A stretch of DNA of 64,000 nucleotides, taken from the NCBI GenBank assembly GCA_027943245.1, contig JANDJZ010000063.1:1-64000 (forward strand), in the 5' to 3' direction. The notes under the pieces are model-generated. The model was not told the origin of the DNA and made no database searches. It was given only the letters and a program-made list of their open reading frames with translations. This document shows, piece by piece, positions 57,982 to 64,000 of this stretch. The DNA comes from Acanthamoeba sp. SK_2022b (taxonomy: Eukaryota > Discosea > Longamoebia > Acanthamoebidae). The position numbers were made by a program, and so were the translations under genes. The first letter of the stretch is position 1, and each line of letters begins with the position of its first letter.

Positions 57982-58364
57982 TGTGTGAAGAGTGGCAGAT
58001 GGGCATGCCTCGGTTGATGAGGGGCGGCCGTCTTGTGGCACCGCCACGCACGAAGTGGTGCAGGAAGTTGTCGCGCCAGTACCCCAGCTGCACGGCCGAC
58101 CTGTGCGACAGCGCCACAGACAGTTCAGCGGCCACCTCTGATGACGCGCAAGTGAATCGAGCCGGTGTGAGGGCTGAGTGGGAGATACAGTTTGCTGACG
58201 GCGGCATCGTCGTTGGTCAGCATGACGGCGATGTCTTCCGACAGGGCCTTGGCCGAGGGCGAGAGATCACTACCAACTTCTCGTCCCGTGGGGGGCGGCC
58301 TCCTCTGTGGTAGCCTCCTGGGTGCTGTAAACGTCAGCGTAGATGCTGATGGCTTCTCCTCCAT
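56535..58364 (-). CDS. LCMT1: Leucine carboxyl methyltransferase 1 (PP2A methylation)
   Basis: The first ATG is at 58,364 (MEEKPSASTLTFTAPRR). Exons then give ALSEDIAVMLTNDDAAVSKL and SAVQLGYWRDNFLHHFVRGG. Next are GYYTRVAAIHKVLRQFLAAG and VVCLGAGFDTTYFQKK (SAM-binding GxGxD). Then VVFYELDFEEVVKRKSTIIA (acidic loop), NYHLIAADLRSVDHVDKALA, PTLFLSECVLIYMKDEHSAA and KAVFVTYEQILPDDAFGRMM. The last exon ends MFDEVEEWRLTQAHYCIVLA and TAGGNQS, stop at 56,535. This order matches LCMT1, which methylates the C-terminal Leu of the PP2A catalytic subunit. About seven exons, with microsatellites in two introns (57.62-57.66 and 57.91-57.99 kb). The start is 85 bp from the divergent mitochondrial gene. Confidence 0.92.
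57907..57986. repeat. Intronic (GTGC)n microsatellite
   Basis: About twenty 4-bp units in an LCMT1 intron. A separate (GT)n(GA)n tract lies at about 57,616-57,660 in the neighbouring intron. Confidence 0.95.
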
Positions 58365-58449
58365 TGCCAAGATGTGTCTCTTTAAACTGGAATTAGTTTT
58401 ATTAAGAAGTTATTTTCTTTTTGTTTTTTTTTCTGCTTTTCTGCACAAG
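58365..58449. promoter_or_regulatory. 85-bp divergent promoter, LCMT1/mitochondrial armadillo-like gene
   Basis: The two ATGs face away from each other with only 85 bp between, including a T-rich stretch (TTTTCTTTTTGTTTTTTTTTC). Both genes must share this sequence or use signals inside the neighbouring gene. Confidence 0.5.
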
Positions 58450-60248
58450 ATGAAGGCCCGTTCATCTCTCCTCGCCACGTGCGTTCGTTCAGGTACCATC
58501 ACCTTTCAGCCGCTGGACGGCACTCGCTAAATGCGCCACACGGACATCCTTTTAAGATTCATTTCTTTTTTCTATTGTTATTAAAAATGGGCTCGCAGTG
58601 GGAGCCGGCAGATCCCGCGTCCACCCGCAGTTGTGTTCATCGCTGGGCGTGAGCCATCTGCGCAGTCGGGCGACGCTGGCAGGGTGCTCGTTGCGCCCGG
58701 GCCAGCCGTGGCAGCTCTCGTCCGCCCTCCTGCCGCTCCGGCGGTCGTTCACCTCCTCTGCCGCCACCTCCTTCTCCTCACCGCCCGGCACACCCGCCGA
58801 GGCCGAGGGAGACGACGCCTCCAGCCCAGCTCTCATCAAGGAGACCAGTCAGTACCCACCTCACTCGTTCATGTCTCATGTGCATAACCAGCCCGAGTCT
58901 CACAATGCACACAACACATAATACAGGCGAGCTGTTCTACCAGCAGCTGTTTGTGCCCAAGGATGAGAAGGCCGCGTTTCATCTCTACAAGATTCTCAAC
59001 TCGCTTACCAGGAACCGCGCGTTTGCTGTCGACTTTGGCCGGCGCGAGGGCGGGCGGGCGGTCGAGCAGCTCCTCCGGCTGTTCCAGGAGGCGACGACGA
59101 CCCACTACTCCAAGGAGAAGGTCCTGGCCGTGCTCACCAACCTGGCGCGACACGACCCAGCCCAGCGGCGCACCATCGTCGAGAGCGGCGCCGAAGCGCT
59201 GCGGGAGACGCTCGTCTCCAAGACCACCCTCCGCACCGTGCTTACCCAGGCTGTCCAGCTGCTCAACGTCACACTGCAGAGCAAAGCCGAGGTACAGCAT
59301 TTCGCCCCCCACACGCACACGCACGCGCACGCGCACGCGCACACGCACGCGAGTGCATCGCAGCTGTCCTTAGTGTTATGTTTGTGTCGTTGGTCGTGGT
59401 GGAATGACATTTGCAGCTCCCTTTGGCGTCCTTCACCGGCTATGTTCCGGCCACCATGGACCTGATGATCGACTTTGCGGACAAGCCCGATCTTCAGGTC
59501 GACCTCATCCACCTGCTCGGCCTTCTCTCCGCCGATTGCGACTTTGAAGACTACAAACAGGTATATATATGAAAGAAAGACAATCGCTTTCCCTGGTCGG
59601 TCGATGACCGTCGTCGGCTGTCCCTGGCTGGCCCGCCACATCGATCAGTTGTTGCTGACGCTCTACCTTTCTCCCTCTCTTCGTTCTTTGCCCCCCCTCT
59701 CGGTGCTGGCAATCATCAGCTCTCCCCGCTGGGCGCGGCCATGCTCATCCGCAACCTCCAGGCCTACATCTTTGAGCCACAGAGCGATTCCTTCATCGCC
59801 AAGCAAATGACCGAAACGTTGCAGGCCATCCACCGCATCCTCTCCAGACGACCTTCGGGTGCGGCCGCATTGTGCTTTCTCTCCACAGGGCGCCGCTTAC
59901 ACACGCACACGACAGACGGCGAGCACGGGGAGGAGGAGAGCAAGCTAGCGCGGGCCTTCCAGAACACGTTCTTGGAGCACGACAGCAAGGCGCGTTATGC
60001 GGTGCTCAACGGGCTCAACTGCGTCGTCCTCCTCACCAAGAGCACCCAGCCCACGATCTCGTCTCTGGCCAACGAGGTGCCGCCTTCTCCCGATACATGC
60101 GGCCCTTCTGGCGCAAGAGGCCTCACCGCGATGATCTCTCTCTCTCTCTCTCTCTCGCCGTTCTTGCGCTCAGGTGGTCGAGTTGCTGGGCCGGGACAAC
60201 CCGAGCGTGGTGGCCGAGGTAGCAAAGATAAGATCGGCGCAGGAGTAG
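58450..60248 (+). CDS. Mitochondria-targeted armadillo/HEAT-like protein, family not recognised
   Basis: Exon 1 (58,450-58,491) starts MKARSSLLATCVRS and joins at about 58,599 in phase to VGAGRSRVHPQLCSS. The first 70 residues are Arg/Ser/Leu-rich with no acids until SPPGTPAEAEGDD, and contain LLPLRRSFTSSA, a typical presequence cleavage region. The rest is helical repeats: LFVPKDEKAAFHLYKILNSL, GGRAVEQLLRLFQEATTTHY, KEKVLAVLTNLARHDPAQRR, TVLTQAVQLLNVTLQSKAE, LMIDFADKPDLQVDLIHLLG, AKQMTETLQAIHRILSRRP, ARAFQNTFLEHDSKARYAVL and VVELLGRDNPSVVAEVAK. Stop at 60,246. Likely a matrix scaffold or assembly factor. The matrix location is inferred from the presequence. Confidence 0.75.
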
Positions 60249-60289
60249 CTTTGCCTCCGCCGGCTATTGCATTGGTTTGAGTTACCAAC

Positions 60290-62970
60290 TGTTACCATGA
60301 GTTCAAATGACGTCAACAGTTTTTTTTCGTTGTTGGTGGTTTTTTCTGGTAGTTGGTGGTTTTTTTCACTTCACAACCGTTGACCACCGTTACCAACAGC
60401 ACAAGCGAGCAAAAGACTTTGTATCTTTTTCTCCACGCCACCGATGGACGGAGCCCACTTAGATACACCTGCAACATCAACCGGCGCAACTGGTGCAACC
60501 AGTCTTTCTTCATCTTCTACTTCCCCAGCTTCCCCCAACTACTCTTCTTATTACTCTCGGCACTACTCTGTTCCGACATTCGAGTGCTTCCCATGTTCCA
60601 AAGCCATCCCTCTCATCAACGCATCATCACACATTGCGTATTGCTATCGGGAATGGAGCCGGCGCACTTTTGGGGTTGAACCTTTTTGCACGTGCTGGAT
60701 GTGTGGTGGGCGTCAAATCCACCCCGGCAGCCCCCTTGTGGGACCAGGTACAGACCCCGCCCCTATCCCCTTTGATATGTAATCTAATTCTTTACAATTT
60801 GTGGTTGTCAACAGATGGTGAAATGGTGTTTGCAACGGTGGGAGCAACCACGATTCTTTCTTCCCCCCAGCCAGCTGCTTCCCCATCCAGTGTTTCGGCG
60901 GCCCTTTCTCCAAGCTTCTCTGCCTCATCTACCCCACGGCCAGCAGCTTCCCCTTCAGCTGCCCCCGCCAGCCTTCCAACCCCAGCGACACCCACCAAGG
61001 ACAACTCCGCTCCATCACTTACTTTTCGACAGATGCAAGGGAAGCACTGCGTCTTGTGCAGCCAGTCAAAGTCCAGCCCCAACATCCCCTACCCCAAGGT
61101 TCAAATCGGCTGGTTTCGCTCCTTCATGCTGTGCCGCAAGGGCCATTTGATCAATGCGGCAGACCGGCTAAGATTTGAGGAGCTCATCGACGAACAACTC
61201 AACAACCTCAAGTGCCATGGAGATCGAATGGTTGATGCATTAGTTGAAGGATCACAACCAGACGAGGAAGATGATGACGACGAAGCTGAAGTCCCTCTGT
61301 GCCAAGGCCATCGCAATTTGAAGGTTGGTGCTGCTGAAGTCCTTTGCTGTTCCGACCCAGCAAATCCACTACTGTGGACCCGCCACCCCCGCGACAGCAA
61401 CCGAATCCTCTACTTTTGCAAAGGTACACAGCCCCCCGCTCTCTTTTTTGATGCATAATTGCATTTTTATTTACATTTTGTGTTTGTCAAGGTTCCCACC
61501 ATGTGCGCTACTTCTTTGCGAAGTTCAACAAGAGAGGCGTGAAGGTAGTGAAGGAACCGGCAACAAAAAAACAAAAAACAGGGAAGAAAGCAGCGGCAAA
61601 AGGAGCGACAAAGGCTGGAGCAACGAAGGCGGGAACAAAGAAAGCAATGGCCCGGAAGAGGAAGAGCACATTGACAATGGTTGAGCAGAGTGAAGCTGAA
61701 GCCAGTGATGAGAGTGATGTTGACACCAACGGCCCCAACACCACAGAAGGTACACCTTGTTATTTGTTTTTTTTCCCGTGTGTGGCGCGGCGTGCGTGCG
61801 GCTTGTTTGTTTACCTGAACACAGCCCACTACATGACCTACATCAATTCACTACCACAGGAGACGCGTGAGCAACTGCTGGGTCTTCCACAAAGTGAAAT
61901 TGAAGAGCTTGTTGAAGCCTACTCGACAACCAAGCAACACCGCCACGACCGCACTTTCCCCTTTATCCCGCATTTATTTATTCCTCATTTTCCTCCGCCA
62001 CTACCCTATCTACCTTTTCCTTGCCACCATCTTTGAAATCCATCCTTCAACAGCGCAGCGCATTGTGCAAAAAATGTGTTCATTTATGTTCAATTATTAT
62101 TCTCCTTTTCTTAATTTCCACGACCATGCCTTCCACCTTGCTCGCTCCCAGCACATGTTGGGCCTCCTTGTCACCTTCGCCCTTGATGGGGCAGAACAAC
62201 CTGTCCGCGCCTCTGACAACATGCTTGCCAACTGTGAGCTTTATTCGGCGAAAAAAGGGCAACACTCCGTCACGAAGCTCGTCCTGGTTGCCCTCGACGG
62301 GGTGATTCTCTGGCTTTCTTCTTCTTACGGTGGGTCAGTGACCGATCTTGAACTGGCCCGCAAAGAGCTCAACACCTTCTTATCACAACTTGACGAGGAT
62401 GAACATGGCGTGGCTGACGTGGGCTTCCACGGTACTTCTTTTGATCTTTTTGCACCCCCCCCCAAACCTTCCCAGCCTTGTGCTGACTGACTATGTTTTG
62501 ATCAGGCTTGGATGAGCGAGTCTTTACACCTCCTCCATTTATTGAAGAGACACGGGCAGCATACTGTTCCTTTTCGCGCGTGCAAATTGTGGTGGAGCAG
62601 GTGATTGGTCGTGTGAAGAACTGGGCAGTCACACGGGAGACCCTACGCTTGCCATCGTCACAATGTGCCGACCTCTACACCTTCCACCATCAAGTCTGGA
62701 CCATCGTGTCTGTTTTGGTCAATAAGTTTCAACAGATCTCTCGTTCTGTGTGGTAAATCAATGGTCTCACACAGTTCTTAGCAGTTTTTTTTGGTTACTA
62801 ACTGCATTTACCAGTTTTTGGTGGTTTATTTGTGTTTATGTGCTGCAAACATCAACAAACTGGAGTCAACTCGGGTTGTTGTGTCGTGTGTAATTGCCAA
62901 CTGTGGTCAACTTGGGTTGACTGTAAAAAAAACTGAAAAAAACTTCAGTAAACTTGAGTTAATGCAACAG
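60290..62970 (+). mobile_element. DDE transposon with subterminal inverted repeats
   Basis: Both flanks of the transposase gene hold related inverted sequence. On the left (60,300-60,400) there is AACAGTTTTTTTTC and, in reverse, GTGGTCAACGGTTG followed by A-runs. On the right (62,800-62,965) there is GTGGTCAACTTGGGTTGACT followed by AAAAAAAACTG and CTTGAGTTAATG. Repeated GTTGGTGG/CCACCAAC and GTTACCAACTG motifs occur near both ends. Exact terminal bases and the target-site duplication could not be fixed by eye. It sits in the gap between two housekeeping-type genes. Confidence 0.6.
60444..62756 (+). CDS. Transposase with DDE_Tnp_4-type endonuclease, apparent frameshift
   Basis: It starts MDGAHLDTPATSTGATGATS. 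Cys/His-rich N-terminal parts follow (FECFPCSKAIPLINASSHIA, PFCTCWMCGG, GKHCVLCSQ, FMLCRKGHLINAADRLRFEE, EVLCCSDPANPLLWTRHPRD), then a Lys-rich linker (KKAAAKGATKAGATKAGTKK). An HTH-like part reads YLFLIFLRHYPIYLFLATIF and EIHPSTAQRIVQKM. The catalytic core gives FALDGAEQPVRAS (first Asp), CELYSAKKGQHSVTKLVLVA, SSYGGSVTDLELARKEL, HGVADVGFHG (second Asp), and FSRVQIVVEQVIGRVKNWAV (Glu). About five introns. The exon with INSLPQETREQLLGLPQSEI is in a different frame from the HTH part with no clear splice between (about 61,930-61,990), so the copy may be broken. PIF/Harbinger-like class by inference. Confidence 0.7.
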
Positions 62971-63111
62971 CCGGCCGGATTACAAAACCAAATAATTCTT
63001 TATCTTCTCGCTATTTGCGGGCGCGTGTGAAGTGGGATCTCCGCAGTCGCCGGCGGTGTGTGACGGAGACGAAGCCCTCGCTTAAGAGTTGAGTGTAGGC
63101 GAGCCGACACC

Positions 63112-63716
63112 ATGGCGGCGGAAGTGCTGGTGTTTTTGGTTCACCTCACCACCACAGCCTTCATGACTGGCATTATTTGGTTTATGCAAATTGGTACGCC
63201 CCCTATTAAGATGAATAATTGTTGATTTATTTGATTAATGAAATTAAATAATGGTTTAATGCGCAAAATGGGCAGGGCACTACCCGATGTTGCGTTACGT
63301 GGGTCGCGAGGCCTACACGACCTACGAACAGCAGCACGTGAAGCGAGTGATGGTGCCGGCGGTCATTATCCTCTCGCTGGAGCTGTTCTCGGGGTTCTAC
63401 CTGGCCTTCCTGCCCACCCAGCGCCTGCCCTCTTTGCCCATCGTCATCGGCCTCTCTCTCCTCTTGCCCATCTGGCTTTCCACCTGGTGCGCTGCCCCGT
63501 GTTCAAGCTGTGTCCTTTTGTTGTTGTGTCCTCGCCCGCACACTCACCGGCGTTGTGAGTGTGGTCAGGTTGTGGCAGGTGCCAGCCCACAAGTCTCTGG
63601 AGCGCAAGTTTGATCCCAGCGTACACGCGTGGCTCACCAACTCCAATTGGCTGCGAACGGTGGCGTGGTCGGCTCGCTTGGGTCTTCTCCTCTACACCCT
63701 CTTCGTCTCCCTCTAG
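63112..63716 (+). CDS. Small four-TM membrane protein of a bacterial-like conserved family
   Basis: Exon 1 reads MAAEVLVFLVHLTTTAFMTG then IIWFMQIG. After an intron it continues HYPMLRYVGREAYTTYEQQH and VKRVMVPAVIILSLELFSGF, then LPIVIGLSLLLPIWLSTW. After a second intron it reads VPAHKSLERKFDPSVHAWLT, NSNWLRTVAWSARLGLLLYT and ends LFVSL at 63,716. About 145 residues with four hydrophobic spans. The conserved HYP..YVG...F/YxxYxxxH, ExxSG, P.HxxL and NWxRTxxWSxR positions recall uncharacterised bacterial membrane proteins. Function unknown. A poly(A) signal-like AATAAAATAG follows at 63,728. Confidence 0.75.
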
Positions 63717-64000
63717 GCCTTTCTCTGCAATAAAATAGTTTTATTTCCTTCCCGTTTGCCGCGAGAGTCAGGCCGACCTTGCATGGATATCCTATCCTTC
63801 CTAAGTCAACGCCGGTGCGTGCAGCGGGTGGCATGATTGGTGGTTGTTGGTGGTTTCGCTGGCCATGACTCTCAGAGTCCAGCCCGAGACTGAGAAGTCT
63901 TTGCGGCCGTGCATTATGCTATGCGTGAGCATGGCCACCCGACCTCTGGGGAGAGCCAGGGAGTCCCACGTGGAAACCCCGTTATTTAGTCGGTAGGAAT
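63717..64000. other. Downstream flank at the window edge
   Basis: It contains the 3' flank of the membrane protein gene and about 200 bp of sequence in which no gene can be supported. Confidence 0.4.

Overview
The window looks like nuclear DNA of a free-living amoeba, most probably Acanthamoeba or a close relative (inference from gene content and style). Exons are GC-rich, genes are compact and broken by many short GT-AG introns, and proteins carry long Ser/Pro/Ala/Gly and acidic runs. Families are eukaryotic (TRAPP, UFMylation, polo kinase, seryl-tRNA synthetase, PP2A methyltransferase, NBR1). A membrane-bound hybrid histidine kinase is present, as is usual in amoebozoans. Gene spans run from putative start to stop and include introns. 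Exon joins were read by eye from splice signals and family similarity.

Layout. 1-5.4 kb: the 3' end of an unknown gene, a PHOSPHO-type HAD phosphatase (-) and a long low-complexity protein with only the first part of a homeodomain (-). 6.2-12.9 kb: one very large ankyrin-kelch-SPRY-kelch-BTB-BTB gene (+). 13-24.2 kb: a MEST-like hydrolase (+), an NBR1-type autophagy receptor (-), an LRRC58-like LRR protein (+), a K50 homeodomain protein (+) and a mitochondrial dicarboxylate carrier (+). 24.2-31.9 kb: an AT-richer locus almost without genes, made of direct and inverted copies of at least three repeat families. 32-44 kb: a low-complexity nuclear-type protein, a PAP2 membrane enzyme, a MORN-variant protein, TRAPPC1, SerRS and an SH3-RhoGAP protein, all on -. 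44.3-58.4 kb: polo kinase (+), hybrid histidine kinase (-), DDRGK1 (-), PFKFB (+) and LCMT1 (-). 58.4-64 kb: a mitochondrial armadillo-like protein (+), an intron-bearing DDE transposon (+) and a small 4-TM membrane protein (+).

The genes do not form one pathway. They mix housekeeping (translation, ER-Golgi tethering, lipid and sugar-phosphate metabolism, mitochondrial transport) with signalling and proteostasis (PLK, histidine kinase, RhoGAP, PP2A methylation, NBR1, UFMylation, BTB scaffold). Neighbours are often only 85-250 bp apart, so divergent pairs probably share promoters.

Most notable points: (1) the PFKFB bisphosphatase domain has RAG where the catalytic RHG should be, while the kinase domain looks intact; (2) the ANK/kelch/SPRY/BTB/BTB protein has an unusual architecture; (3) the NBR1-like receptor has a complete PB1-ZZ-FW-LIR-UBA set; (4) one homeodomain stops after helix 1, while a related full-length K50 homeodomain lies 15 kb away; (5) the 24-31.5 kb repeat locus is nested and partly palindromic. 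No CRISPR arrays, operons or rRNA genes were seen, and the only tRNA-like sequence looks degenerate.
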